This document shows, piece after piece, positions 29,382 to 37,722 of a DNA stretch of 64,000 nt. Numbering within the stretch: position 1 is the first letter of the stretch; each line of letters starts with the position of its first letter. This stretch comes from Pseudomonas costantinii. GTDB taxonomy: Bacteria; Pseudomonadota; Gammaproteobacteria; Pseudomonadales; Pseudomonadaceae. Made by a program: the position numbers and the translations under genes. Below the pieces are notes generated by a model that saw nothing but the letters and a program-made list of their open reading frames with translations, made no database searches and had not been told where the DNA came from. The DNA lies in the NCBI RefSeq assembly GCF_001870435.1, contig NZ_MDDR01000006.1:1-64000 (forward strand), in the 5' to 3' direction.

Positions 29382-29963
29382 ATGCACAGCGAGTCGATTC
29401 GTTATCTGATCGTGCCGGGCTGGCAAGGATCGCCAGAAGATCATTGGCAAAGTCATTGGCAGAACAGCCTGCCCAACAGTGCGCGCGTGGAGCAGGCCGA
29501 TTGGCTGACCCCGCGCCGCGAAGACTGGGTGGCCGCGCTGGCCGAGGCCATCGCCGCCGACAGTACTCCCGTTATCCTGATCGCCCACAGCCTGGGCTGC
29601 ATCACCGTTGCCCATTGGGCTGCCACCGCTCCCGTGCAGTTTTTGCGTCAAGTACGCGGCGCCTTGCTGGTGGCCCCGGCGGATGTCGAACGCCCTGCCT
29701 GCTCACCGGCCTTACGTAACTTTGCGCCGATTCCGACCCATCTGTTGCCGTTTCCCAGCCAGGTCGTCAGTTCCGACAACGACAGCGCCGTCAGCGCCCC
29801 CCGGGCCCTGGAATTGGCGCGTTACTGGGGCGCCGAAGCCGGCATTTTGTCCGGTGCCGGCCATATCAATGTGAAGTCCGGTCACCAGCGCTGGGAGCAG
29901 GGCTTCGCTTACCTCTATCGCCTGCAAAACCGCCTCGAGCATCATGCTCGGCGCAGTGCCTAA
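29382..29963 (+). CDS. RBBP9/YdeN-type alpha/beta hydrolase
   Basis: A 193-residue serine hydrolase of the DUF1749/RBBP9 family. The nucleophile is Ser70 in IAHSLGC; the acid lies in SSDNDSAVS (near 131) and the histidine in SGAGHINVKSG (near 160). Substrate unknown. It is followed after 49 bases by the sigma-54 activator on the same strand. The promoter region has TTATTCC and GAATATA elements like other sulfur-starvation promoters here. Confidence 0.85.
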   Translation: MHSESIRYLIVPGWQGSPEDHWQSHWQNSLPNSARVEQADWLTPRREDWVAALAEAIAADSTPVILIAHSLGCITVAHWAATAPVQFLRQVRGALLVAPADVERPACSPALRNFAPIPTHLLPFPSQVVSSDNDSAVSAPRALELARYWGAEAGILSGAGHINVKSGHQRWEQGFAYLYRLQNRLEHHARRSA

Positions 29964-30012
29964 AAATTTTTCAACGCCCCGTCCCTGAGTGGATTTGGGG
30001 CGGGAGCCTGCC

Positions 30013-30939
30013 ATGAGTCTGCATGAAACCTACGGTCAGCCACTGCTGACCTTCCCCGACGCCGAAAAAAGCCCGTTGAGCATCCGCGCCAAGGCGCTGG
30101 TATTCGTCGACCCGCGTTCGCGCCAACTGCGCGAAGACCTGGAAAGCCTCGCACCGCGTGCCTTGCCCGTGCTGATTCGTGGCGAGACCGGCAGCGGTAA
30201 AGAGTTGCTGGCGCGGCATATCCACCGTGGCAGCGATCGTACCGGGCTGTTTGTCTCGGTCAATTGTGGTGCGATCAGCCCCACTTACGCCGATGCGGAG
30301 TTGTTCGGCTATGCCGCAGGTAGTCACAGTGGTGCGGCCAGCAGCCGGGCGGGGTGGTTTGGTTCGGCCAACGGCGGCACCTTGTACCTGGATGAGATCG
30401 GCGATTTGCCGTTGCCGATCCAGGTCAAATTGCTCGCGGCCCTAGAGAACCACGAAGTCACCCGCGTCGGTGCCCATCAGCCAAGCCCGGTGGACGTGCG
30501 CCTGGTCGCGGCGACCAGCATCGACTTGGCTCAGGCCGTGGCGGCAGGCAAGTTTCATGAGCGTTTGTTCCACTACTTGAGCGAAGGTCAACTGGACCTG
30601 CCTGCGCTGCGCGAGCGTGTCGGCGACATCCTATCCCTGGCTGAATATTTTCTTGGCATCTACAGCCAGCGTCTGGACCTGCCGGTGCCGCTGATCAGCG
30701 ATGCCGCCCAGCACGTGCTGGAACACCACAGTTGGCCGGGCAATACCCGCGAGCTGGAAAACGTTATTCACTTTGCGTTACTGGTCAGCAGCGGCGATGA
30801 GATTTTGCCCGAGCATCTGAATTTGCCGGTGGCGGGTTCGCCGCTGGAGCAAGTGCAGCGGATTTTCGAGAGCGCCAGCCCTGCGGAGCAGGACATATTG
30901 CGTAAATTTCTGTATGAACAAAATGGAATATCAACGTGA
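30013..30939 (+). CDS. Sigma-54 activator AAA+ protein lacking a DNA-binding domain (SfnR-like)
   Basis: A 308-residue bacterial enhancer-binding protein consisting of almost only the AAA+ domain. Walker A GETGSGKE (57-64), Walker B GGTLYLDEI (121-129), an arginine-finger region LPALRERVGD and sensor II WPGNTRELENVI are present. The loop that contacts sigma-54, GAFTGA in the family, reads GSHSGA at 103-108. After LPVAGS the protein stops with about 30 residues that show no Fis-type helix-turn-helix; the DNA after the stop does not encode one in any frame I can see. SfnR, which controls sulfone and sulfonate genes, is the closest context-based comparison. Confidence 0.8.
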   Translation: MSLHETYGQPLLTFPDAEKSPLSIRAKALVFVDPRSRQLREDLESLAPRALPVLIRGETGSGKELLARHIHRGSDRTGLFVSVNCGAISPTYADAELFGYAAGSHSGAASSRAGWFGSANGGTLYLDEIGDLPLPIQVKLLAALENHEVTRVGAHQPSPVDVRLVAATSIDLAQAVAAGKFHERLFHYLSEGQLDLPALRERVGDILSLAEYFLGIYSQRLDLPVPLISDAAQHVLEHHSWPGNTRELENVIHFALLVSSGDEILPEHLNLPVAGSPLEQVQRIFESASPAEQDILRKFLYEQNGIST

Positions 30940-31066
30940 ATAAAAGATATTGTTCGGGAATAAAAAATCTAGGTATTGTCACTCCCACGCCGCGATAGCA
31001 CTTCGCTGGCACACCTCATAAAAATGGTCGTCAGAGACGCCCCCGGAATTCCGATAAGGACACTGC

Positions 31067-31849
31067 ATGAAAAAGGTTCTGTTGTTTACCGCACTGGCGG
31101 CTGCCCTGACTGCAAGCTTTGCGCAAGCCAACGAGAAACTGGTCGTAGCCGCGACCCCAATTCCGCACGCCGAGATCCTTGAGCTGATCAAGCCGACCCT
31201 GGCCAAAGAAGGCGTGGACCTGGAAATCAAAGTCTTCACCGACTATGTACAGCCAAACGTGCAAGTGGCCGAGAAGCGCCTGGACGCCAACTACTTCCAG
31301 ACCCTGCCGTACCTGCAAAACTTCAACAAGGGTAAGGGCACCAACCTGGTCACCGTGGTCGGCGTGCACGTTGAACCGTTCGGCGGTTACTCGAAAAAGA
31401 TCAAAAATATTTCTGAGCTCAAAGATGGCGCCACCGTTGCCATCCCGAACGAAGGCTCCAACAGCGGCCGCGCTCTGTTGCTGTTGCAGAAGGCTGGTGT
31501 GATCACCCTGAAAGACCCGACCAATGCCCTGGCCACGCCGAAAGACATCGCCAGCAACCCGAAACACCTGAAATTCAAAGAGCTGGAATCGGCCCTGCTG
31601 CCACGCGTGCTGGACCAGGTTGACCTGGACTTGATCAACACCAACTACGCCTTGGAAGCTGGCCTGAACCCAGCCAAAGACGCACTGATCATTGAAGACT
31701 CGAAGTCGCCATACGTGAACTTCCTGGTCGCCCGCCCAGACAACAAGGACAGCGACGCTATCCAGAAACTGGCCAAAGCCCTGACCAGCCCGGAAGTCAA
31801 AGCCTTCATCGACAAGAAGTACAACGGCGCTGTAGTGCCTGCGTTCTGA
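31067..31849 (+). CDS. MetQ/NlpA-family periplasmic binding protein, orphan
   Basis: A 260-residue substrate-binding protein of the methionine-uptake family. The signal peptide ends AQA at residue 22 with no lipobox cysteine, so it is a soluble periplasmic protein rather than a lipoprotein as E. coli MetQ. Motifs YVQPNVQVAEKRLDANYFQT and AIPNEGSNSGRALLLLQ are typical. The mature chain has no Met and no Cys. No ATPase or permease follows; it may share MetN-MetI encoded at 45-46 kb. GGGAATAAAA upstream resembles the other sulfur promoters. Confidence 0.88.
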   Translation: MKKVLLFTALAAALTASFAQANEKLVVAATPIPHAEILELIKPTLAKEGVDLEIKVFTDYVQPNVQVAEKRLDANYFQTLPYLQNFNKGKGTNLVTVVGVHVEPFGGYSKKIKNISELKDGATVAIPNEGSNSGRALLLLQKAGVITLKDPTNALATPKDIASNPKHLKFKELESALLPRVLDQVDLDLINTNYALEAGLNPAKDALIIEDSKSPYVNFLVARPDNKDSDAIQKLAKALTSPEVKAFIDKKYNGAVVPAF

Positions 31850-31877
31850 TGTAACCCCAAACCCCCTTCAAGGTTTG

Positions 31878-31911
31878 AACGCCGACGGCTTTTATAGCGT
31901 CGGCGTTTTTT
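31878..31911 (+). terminator. Terminator after the orphan MetQ gene
   Basis: AACGCCGACG and CGTCGGCGTT form a perfect 10-base stem with a 10-base loop, followed by T-rich sequence. Confidence 0.82.
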
Positions 31912-31927
31912 ATGGCCGCCCTGAAAT

Positions 31928-32039
31928 GATCATTCCCACGCTCTGCGTGGGAATGCCTCCTGTGACGCTCCGCGTCACGACGTTAGAGCGGACGCAGAGC
32001 GTCCTGAGCTGCATTCCCACGCAGAGCGTGGGAACGATC
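31928..32039. repeat. Long palindromic intergenic repeat, copy 2
   Basis: A 112-bp copy bounded by GATCATTCCCACGC and GCGTGGGAACGATC. It lies in the 474-base gap between the orphan metQ and the amino-acid ABC operon and encodes the last residues of a small minus-strand ORF. Confidence 0.85.
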
Positions 32040-32117
32040 AGGGTGAATGGCTCTGCTCAACGCCACCAACCACTTCACCAGCTCCTGCGGATCAATCGGT
32101 TTCGCTTCGTTCATCAT
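31983..32117 (-). CDS. Possible 44-residue protein ending inside the palindromic repeat
   Basis: A short ORF beginning MMNEAKPIDPQELVKWLVAL after a GAGGGAA ribosome-site-like sequence, then SRAIHP, after which the reading frame enters the repeat (RSHALRGNAAQDALRPL) and stops. Codon use in the first 27 codons is Pseudomonas-like. It is divergent from the amino-acid ABC operon. No function can be assigned. It may be a real small protein or the remnant of a longer gene cut by repeat insertion. Confidence 0.4.
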   Translation of the reverse strand: MMNEAKPIDPQELVKWLVALSRAIHPDRSHALRGNAAQDALRPL

Positions 32118-32188
32118 TCGTTCCCTCGAATCATTGACCCCCTACCATAGCCGTCACCCAGCAAACCCGCGAATCCGGGGGTTATCTT

Positions 32189-32217
32189 TTTGGGTGATAT
32201 CAATATGCTATTTGGGT
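32189..32217. promoter_or_regulatory. Direct repeats in the promoter of the amino-acid ABC operon
   Basis: TTTGGGT occurs at 32189-32195 and 32211-32217, 22 bases apart (two helical turns), within an AT-rich stretch running to about 32250. The rest of the gap up to the permease start shows no gene. Confidence 0.35.
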
Positions 32218-32323
32218 ATTTAAATTTTACTTTTTATACCTTTAAAGTTCGCGCTACCCGGCGTTACCCACGCCGGATTGAACTGCGCTCGCTGCATTAC
32301 CCTTGCGGCGATATGGACTGCAA

Positions 32324-32989
32324 ATGACCTTCGATTTCGCATTTATCCTCAGCACCTTGCCGGCGTTTCTCAAGGCCGTGGGGGTGACGCTGCAAGTGGG
32401 CCTGATCGCCATTGCCACCTCGTTGCTGGTGGCGCTGATCAACGCGGCGCTGCTGGTGTTTCGCACGCCGTACCTGTCGCGCCTGGTGGCGTTGTATGTG
32501 GAGCTGGCGCGTAACACGCCGCTGCTGATCCAACTGTTCTTCGTGTACTTCGCCTTGCCGGCCCTGGGTTTCAATATCTCTGGGTTCTGGGCGGCTATCA
32601 TCACCATGACCTTTCTGGGTGGCGCCTACCTCACCGAGGTGCTGCGCGCCGGTGTGGAAGCGGTGCCGTTGGCGCAGATCGAGTCGGGCAAATCCATCGG
32701 CTTGTCTGACTGGCAGTTGTTGCGCCACGTGATCCTGCCCCAGGCCGGCATCCTCAGCCTGCCTGCGCTGTTCGCCAATTTCATCTTCCTGCTCAAGGAG
32801 ACCACCGTGGTCTCCGCCGTGGCGGTGCCGGAGATTCTCTACACCATCAAGAGCTACATCGCCCTCTACTACAAGACCTACGAAATGCTCGCCGTGCTGA
32901 CGTTGATTTGCGTGCTGCTGTTTTTGCCGCTGTCGCTGCTGCTCAGCCGCCTGGAAAGGAGGCTCCAGCATGGCCAGTTCGGGTCTTGA
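32324..32989 (+). CDS. Polar amino-acid ABC transporter permease 1
   Basis: A 221-residue HisM/GlnP-type permease with about five hydrophobic segments; the EAA-type loop is IESGKSIGLSDWQLLRHVILPQA. The start MTFDFAFIL is chosen over an upstream TTG. First gene of a tightly packed four-gene importer (permease, permease, ATPase, lipoprotein); it overlaps the next gene by 20 bases. Substrate unknown; position in a sulfur cluster suggests a sulfur amino acid such as cystine, lanthionine or S-sulfocysteine. Confidence 0.88.
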   Translation: MTFDFAFILSTLPAFLKAVGVTLQVGLIAIATSLLVALINAALLVFRTPYLSRLVALYVELARNTPLLIQLFFVYFALPALGFNISGFWAAIITMTFLGGAYLTEVLRAGVEAVPLAQIESGKSIGLSDWQLLRHVILPQAGILSLPALFANFIFLLKETTVVSAVAVPEILYTIKSYIALYYKTYEMLAVLTLICVLLFLPLSLLLSRLERRLQHGQFGS

Positions 32990-33629
32990 GTTGTTGTGGG
33001 TGTCGTTGCCGCAGTTGGGCAAGGGCGCTGCGCAAACCCTGTCGATTTCTTTTTTGAGCATCGCCTTCAGCACCGTTGGCGGCGTGTTGTATGGCGTGCT
33101 GCGCACCTTGAATAACAAGGCGATCAACCTGGTGCTGCGGATTTACCTGGAGCTGTTCCGGGCGATTCCGGTGCTGGTGTGGTTGTACCTGCTGTTTTTC
33201 GGCCTGCCGATTTTCTTCGGGTTGAGCATCCCGAGCTTCTGGTGCGCAGTGCTGGTGCTGTCGTTGTGGGGCGCTAGCGAGGTGGGCGAAGTGGTGCGCG
33301 GTGCGTTGCATTCGCTGCCGCGAGGCCAGCGTGAGGCTGGGTTGTCGATTGGCCTGTCCGACCCGCAGTTGTACGGCTACGTGCTGCTGCCCCAGGCGCT
33401 GAAACGCATGACGCCACCGACCATCAACGTCTACACGCGGATCATCAAGACCAGCTCGCTGGCGGTGCTGATCGGCGTGGTGGACGTGATCAAGGTCGGC
33501 CAGCAAATCATCGAACGCACCTATGAGTCGGTACTGATCTACGGCGTGCTATTCCTGTTTTTCTTCTTTATTTGCTACCCGTTGTCGGCCGCCTCCAAGG
33601 TGCTGGAACGGCGCTGGGCCCAAGCATGA
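32970..33629 (+). CDS. Polar amino-acid ABC transporter permease 2
   Basis: A 219-residue partner permease of the same family, with EAA-type loop REAGLSIGLSDPQLYGYVLLPQA. AAGGAGG lies inside the end of permease 1 and gives the start. Its stop overlaps the ATPase start as ATGA, so translation is coupled. Together the two would form a heterodimeric channel. Confidence 0.88.
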   Translation: MASSGLELLWVSLPQLGKGAAQTLSISFLSIAFSTVGGVLYGVLRTLNNKAINLVLRIYLELFRAIPVLVWLYLLFFGLPIFFGLSIPSFWCAVLVLSLWGASEVGEVVRGALHSLPRGQREAGLSIGLSDPQLYGYVLLPQALKRMTPPTINVYTRIIKTSSLAVLIGVVDVIKVGQQIIERTYESVLIYGVLFLFFFFICYPLSAASKVLERRWAQA

Positions 33630-34402
33630 GTGGATTGATCGAGTTCCAGGGTTTCAATAAATTTTTCGGCGAACAGCAGGTGCTCAAGGGCATCGACCTG
33701 AGTGTGCAAAGCGGCGAAGTGGTGGTGATCCTCGGCCCCAGCGGTTGCGGCAAAAGCACCTTGTTGCGCTGCCTCAACGGTTTGGAAGTGGCCCACAGCG
33801 GCAGCCTGCGCTTCGCCGGTAAAGAGTTGTTGAACAAGGCCACCGACTGGCGCCAAGTGCGCCAGGACATCGGCATGGTGTTCCAGAGCTACCACCTGTT
33901 CCCGCACATGAGCGTGCTCGACAACATCCTGCTCGGCCCGCTGAAAGTGCAAAAGCGCGACCCGCGCGAAGCCCGCGACCAGGCAGAAAAATTGCTGGAG
34001 CGCGTAGGCCTTGCCGACAAGCGCGACGCCTTCCCGCGTCAGCTCTCCGGCGGCCAGCAGCAGCGCATCGCTATCGTCCGCTCGCTGTGCATGAACCCCC
34101 AGGTGATGCTGTTTGATGAAGTCACCGCCGCCCTCGACCCGGAAATGGTCAAGGAGGTGCTGGAAGTGATCCAGGGCTTGGCGCGCGATGGCATGACCTT
34201 GCTGATCGTCACCCACGAAATGGCCTTCGCCCGCGCGGTCGCCGACCGCGTGGTGTTTATGGAGGCCGGTCGCATCCTCGAACAAAACACCCCCGAAGAA
34301 TTCTTTACGAACCCGCAAACCGCACGCGCGCAGCAGTTCCTGGAGAAGTTCTCCTTTGTTTCAACACTGCCCAAGAAAACCAAGGAACTGGAGCTGATAT
34401 GA
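33626..34402 (+). CDS. Polar amino-acid ABC transporter ATP-binding protein
   Basis: A 258-residue ATPase of the GlnQ/HisP type. Walker A GPSGCGKST, Q-loop GMVFQSYHLFPHMSVLDNI, signature LSGGQQQR, Walker B VMLFDEVTAALDPEM and switch histidine IVTHEM are intact. The Walker B has EVTA where most relatives have EPTS, a frequent variant. Start by ATGA overlap with permease 2. Confidence 0.9.
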   Translation: MSGLIEFQGFNKFFGEQQVLKGIDLSVQSGEVVVILGPSGCGKSTLLRCLNGLEVAHSGSLRFAGKELLNKATDWRQVRQDIGMVFQSYHLFPHMSVLDNILLGPLKVQKRDPREARDQAEKLLERVGLADKRDAFPRQLSGGQQQRIAIVRSLCMNPQVMLFDEVTAALDPEMVKEVLEVIQGLARDGMTLLIVTHEMAFARAVADRVVFMEAGRILEQNTPEEFFTNPQTARAQQFLEKFSFVSTLPKKTKELELI

Positions 34403-35259
34403 AAACTGCCAAGTTGTTATTCCCATTGTTTGCCCTCGCATTGCTGGCTGGCTGCAATAAAAAGGCCGAAGAGCCCGCAAAACCAGTTGCTGCTGCGGCG
34501 AGCTACATCGACAAAATCAAGGCGCGCGACAAGCTGATCGTCGGCGTGTTTACCGACAAACCGCCGTTCGGCTTTGTGAACGAAGCGGGTCGTTATGTTG
34601 GCTTTGATACCGACATCGGCCGCCAATTTGCCAAGGACTTGCTGGGTGATGAAAACAAGGTTGAGTTCGTTGCCGTGGAACCGGCCAGCCGTATTCCGTT
34701 CCTGCAAAGCGACAAGGTCGACCTGATCCTCGCCAACATGACCGTGACGCCTGAGCGCAAAGAAGCGGTGGACTTCACCAACCCCAACCTGAAAGTTGCG
34801 GTACAGGCTTTGGTGCCGAAGGACAGCGCGGTGAAAAGCCTGGATGACTTGGCCACCCGCACCACCATCGTGACCACCGGCACCACCGCCGATATCTGGC
34901 TGACCAAGAACCACCCGGATTGGAAACTGCTCAAGTTCGAGAAAAACTCCGAGTCGTTGCAAGCGTTGTCCGCTGGCCGTGGTGATGCTTACGCGCAAGA
35001 CAACCTGGTGCTGTTCAGCTGGGCCAAGCAGAACCCGGGCTACCGCGTGCTGGATCAGAAACTCGGTGATGAAGCGCCGATTGCTCCGGCGGTGAAGAAG
35101 GGCAATATCGAACTGCGCGACTGGGTGAATGCCGAGTTGGCGAAGCTGGGTGAGGAGAAGTTTTTGCTCAAGCTTTACGACCAGTACGTGCGTAAAGAGC
35201 TGAGCGATGACACCAAGCCTGAGAGTGTGATTGTTGAGGGCGGTAAGTGGCAGGGCTGA
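34399..35259 (+). CDS. Amino-acid ABC transporter binding lipoprotein
   Basis: A 286-residue family-3 solute-binding protein. It carries a lipoprotein signal with lipobox LLAGC (Cys19), unlike the other binding proteins in the window. The domain starts at DKLIVGVFTDKPPFGFVNEAG. Only one internal Met and the lipid-bearing Cys are present. Start by ATGA overlap with the ATPase. A REP doublet follows the stop. Confidence 0.88.
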   Translation: MKTAKLLFPLFALALLAGCNKKAEEPAKPVAAAASYIDKIKARDKLIVGVFTDKPPFGFVNEAGRYVGFDTDIGRQFAKDLLGDENKVEFVAVEPASRIPFLQSDKVDLILANMTVTPERKEAVDFTNPNLKVAVQALVPKDSAVKSLDDLATRTTIVTTGTTADIWLTKNHPDWKLLKFEKNSESLQALSAGRGDAYAQDNLVLFSWAKQNPGYRVLDQKLGDEAPIAPAVKKGNIELRDWVNAELAKLGEEKFLLKLYDQYVRKELSDDTKPESVIVEGGKWQG

Positions 35260-35266
35260 TATAGCT

Positions 35267-35338
35267 ATCGCAGGCAAGCCAGCTCCCACAGTTTGATGTG
35301 TGAATACATTCAAATGTGGGAGCTGGCTTGCCTGCGAT
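35267..35338. repeat. REPIN with perfect 24-base arms
   Basis: ATCGCAGGCAAGCC...CTCCCACA and its exact reverse complement, 24-base separation. It lies between the binding lipoprotein and the convergent AAA ATPase gene. Confidence 0.88.
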
Positions 35339-35358
35339 GAGGCCGGTACAGGCAACAC

Positions 35359-36525
35359 CTATTCGGGCCATTGCCAAGCCGGCGCATCCAAAATCCCCTG
35401 CCCAACAATCTGGGTCTGCCCCAGCACCTTCTCCAACACAATCGAATTACACCCTTCATCCTGTTGCAACGCCGCAATCAACCGACTGGCGTGGGACACC
35501 ACCCACACCTGACAGTGTTGGGACACCTGAATAATCAAGCGCGCCAACGCAGGCAGCAAATCCGGATGCAAGCTGGTCTCCGGTTCGTTCAGCACCATCA
35601 TCGTCGGTGGCCTCGGCGTCAGCAGTGCCGCGATCAGCAGCAGGTAACGCAAGGTGCCGTCCGATAACTCCGCCGCTGATAACGGCCGCAGCAAACCTTC
35701 CTGATAAAACTCAATGGCAAAGCGCGCACCCTGCAACGGCTGGATTTCCAGGCGCGCCCCCGGAAACGCATCGCTTACCGCCCGTTGCAAGGCCTCGGGA
35801 TCGCCAATTTCGCGGATGGTCTGCAACGCCGCCGCCAGGTCACGCCCATCGTGATGCAGCACCGGCGTGCGCGTGCCCAACTGCGGTTGGCGTACGGGTG
35901 CATCGGCGTCGCTGCGAAAGTGATCATAGAAGCGCCAGCGACGAATGCTTTCCCGCAGCACCAGCACTTCCGGCGAACCGCGTAAACTGCCGACCTGGTC
36001 GAACAGGCTGCTGTACTCCGGCGTGTGTTGGGCCAAAACATCCCAGGCGCGACCGTCGCGGGCGCGGATCATTGGGCCTGAGCGCTGCACCAGCAGGCTG
36101 GCCGGTCGGTACAGGTGGCCGGCCCAGATGCATTCTTTTTTGATCTCCGGGTCCAGGATAAAAGCGGACATAGCTTTTGGCGGCAAGCCCAAGGAGATGG
36201 CGTAGCTGAAATCTTCGCCGGCGAACCCCAGTCGCAAGCGTTTATTGGGCTGTGGAACCGCCGCCCGTACCGCCACTTCACCATTGGGCATGCGTTGGTT
36301 GATGGTTTCCGGCCCGGCCCAGAACGTAGAATCCAGCCCGCCTTCACGCGCCAGCGCATTGATCACCCCGCCCTGGGCGGTTTCCGCCAGCAGGCGCAAG
36401 GCGCGGTACAAGTTGGACTTGCCGCTGCCATTGGGGCCGGTGACCAGGTTCAGTCGGTCCAGGGGCACCACTAATTTATTGATCGAGCGGTAGTTGGCTA
36501 CCGCGAGGGTCTTGAGCATGGGCAT
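35359..36525 (-). CDS. AAA-family ATPase (RecF/SMC-like, COG4637 type)
   Basis: A 388-residue ABC-type ATPase without membrane or DNA-binding domains. Walker A GPNGSGKSN (30-38), a signature-like LSDGTLRYLLLIAALL, Walker B TMMVLNEPETSLHPD and the switch VVSHASRL are clear. Asn replaces the usual Asp in LNEPE, common in this subfamily. Such proteins resemble the ATPase part of OLD/Abi systems, but there is no TOPRIM domain or partner gene here, so a defence role is unsupported. The start may be the Met two codons later. Confidence 0.8.
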   Translation of the reverse strand: MPMLKTLAVANYRSINKLVVPLDRLNLVTGPNGSGKSNLYRALRLLAETAQGGVINALAREGGLDSTFWAGPETINQRMPNGEVAVRAAVPQPNKRLRLGFAGEDFSYAISLGLPPKAMSAFILDPEIKKECIWAGHLYRPASLLVQRSGPMIRARDGRAWDVLAQHTPEYSSLFDQVGSLRGSPEVLVLRESIRRWRFYDHFRSDADAPVRQPQLGTRTPVLHHDGRDLAAALQTIREIGDPEALQRAVSDAFPGARLEIQPLQGARFAIEFYQEGLLRPLSAAELSDGTLRYLLLIAALLTPRPPTMMVLNEPETSLHPDLLPALARLIIQVSQHCQVWVVSHASRLIAALQQDEGCNSIVLEKVLGQTQIVGQGILDAPAWQWPE

Positions 36526-36639
36526 TTAGTCAGCGTGGGAACCTTTGGAGTATGGGATCCTCCATGCAGATAAGGAACCCTGATCTAAGCTCACAATCGC
36601 ATACACTCTGGCACATCGCGTCACGCAAAAGGAGCCTGC

Positions 36640-37722
36640 ATGGGCGGTCGTACTTTCACACTTATCTTCGGACTTGGCCTACTGACGCTACTGAGCGGCT
36701 GTGGTGAGAAAAAGGCCGAACCCAAAGAACATTCACGGGTGTTTGTGCAGACCGTGCAATCGACGGATTTTGCCGCGGCGGTCACCCTGACGGGGGACAT
36801 CCAGGCTCGTGTGCAAACCGATTTATCCTTCCGCGTGGGTGGCAAGATCATCCAACGCATGGTGGATGTGGGTGACCGGGTGAGCGCCAAGCAAGTGCTG
36901 GCCAAGCTCGATCCCAAGGATTTGCAGACCAACGTCGATTCCGCCCAGGCTCAGGTCGTGGCCGAGCAGGCGCGGGTCAAGCAGACGGCTGCCGCGTTTG
37001 TGCGCCAGGAAAAACTGCTGCCCAAGGGCTACACCAGCCGCAGCGAATACGACGCCGCCCAGGCCGCGCTACGCAGTAGCCAAAGCGCGCTGACTGCCGC
37101 CCAGGCCCAGTTGGCCAATGCCCGCGAACAACTCGGCTATACCTCGCTGATCGCCGAGGCGCCTGGCGTGATTACCGCGCGCCAGGCCGAAGTCGGCCAG
37201 GTAGTGCAGGCCACCGTGCCGATTTTCAGCCTGGCCCGCGATGGCGAGCGCGATGCGGTGTTCAATGTCTATGAATCGCTGCTGGTGGAGCCGCCGCCGG
37301 ATGCGCCGATCACCGTCAGCCTGCTGGATAACCCCAGCATCAAGGCCGTGGGCAAAGTCCGCGAAGTCACCCCCGCCGTGGCCGCCAATACCGGCACCGT
37401 ACAAGTGAAAATCGCCCTGCAAGCCTTGCCCAAAGGCATGGAACTGGGTTCGGTGGTGAGTGCCACCGCCAATGGCCCGGCCAAGCCCAGCATCGAATTG
37501 CCGTGGTCGGCGTTGACCAAAGACCTCAACGAACCCGCCGTGTGGCTGATTGACGGCGATGGCCAGGCGCAACTGCACAAGGTCACTGTGGCGCGCTACC
37601 TCACCGGCAAGGTGATTATTAGCGATGGCCTTAAAGGTGGCGAAAAAGTCGTGGTGGCCGGTGGGCAATTGCTCCATCCGGGGATGATCGTCGAGATCGC
37701 CCAGCAAGGAGTTCAGCCATGA
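36640..37722 (+). CDS. triA: RND efflux periplasmic adaptor 1 (TriA-like)
   Basis: A 360-residue membrane-fusion lipoprotein: lipobox LLSGC with Cys21, lipoyl/barrel-sandwich halves (DLSFRVGGKIIQRMVDVGDRV and the matching half near 190), a coiled-coil hairpin between about 100 and 165 and a beta-barrel C-terminus. It joins the RND pump to an outer-membrane channel. Two successive adaptor genes before one RND gene and no outer-membrane gene is the arrangement of P. aeruginosa TriABC, which uses the unlinked channel OpmH. The ATGA overlap with the next gene shows coupling. Confidence 0.75.
   Translation: MGGRTFTLIFGLGLLTLLSGCGEKKAEPKEHSRVFVQTVQSTDFAAAVTLTGDIQARVQTDLSFRVGGKIIQRMVDVGDRVSAKQVLAKLDPKDLQTNVDSAQAQVVAEQARVKQTAAAFVRQEKLLPKGYTSRSEYDAAQAALRSSQSALTAAQAQLANAREQLGYTSLIAEAPGVITARQAEVGQVVQATVPIFSLARDGERDAVFNVYESLLVEPPPDAPITVSLLDNPSIKAVGKVREVTPAVAANTGTVQVKIALQALPKGMELGSVVSATANGPAKPSIELPWSALTKDLNEPAVWLIDGDGQAQLHKVTVARYLTGKVIISDGLKGGEKVVVAGGQLLHPGMIVEIAQQGVQP

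Noticed and set aside
31000..31030. TGGCAC near 31013 as a possible sigma-54 promoter for the orphan metQ
   Set aside because: There is no GC element (TTGC) at the right distance; the following bases are ATAAAAA.
30940..31066. A SAM or other sulfur riboswitch upstream of the orphan metQ and the met operon
   Set aside because: The leaders are short or repeat-filled, and I see no kink-turn, pseudoknot or terminator arrangement of a known class.
32313..32327. Four-codon ORF MDCK overlapping the permease start as ATGA, suggestive of a Cys-sensing leader
   Set aside because: No ribosome site, too short, and likely chance; the permease start itself is not certain.
35359..36525. AAA ATPase as part of an anti-phage system
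   Set aside because: No TOPRIM, nuclease, reverse transcriptase or toxin partner is adjacent, and the Asn in Walker B is common in this family.
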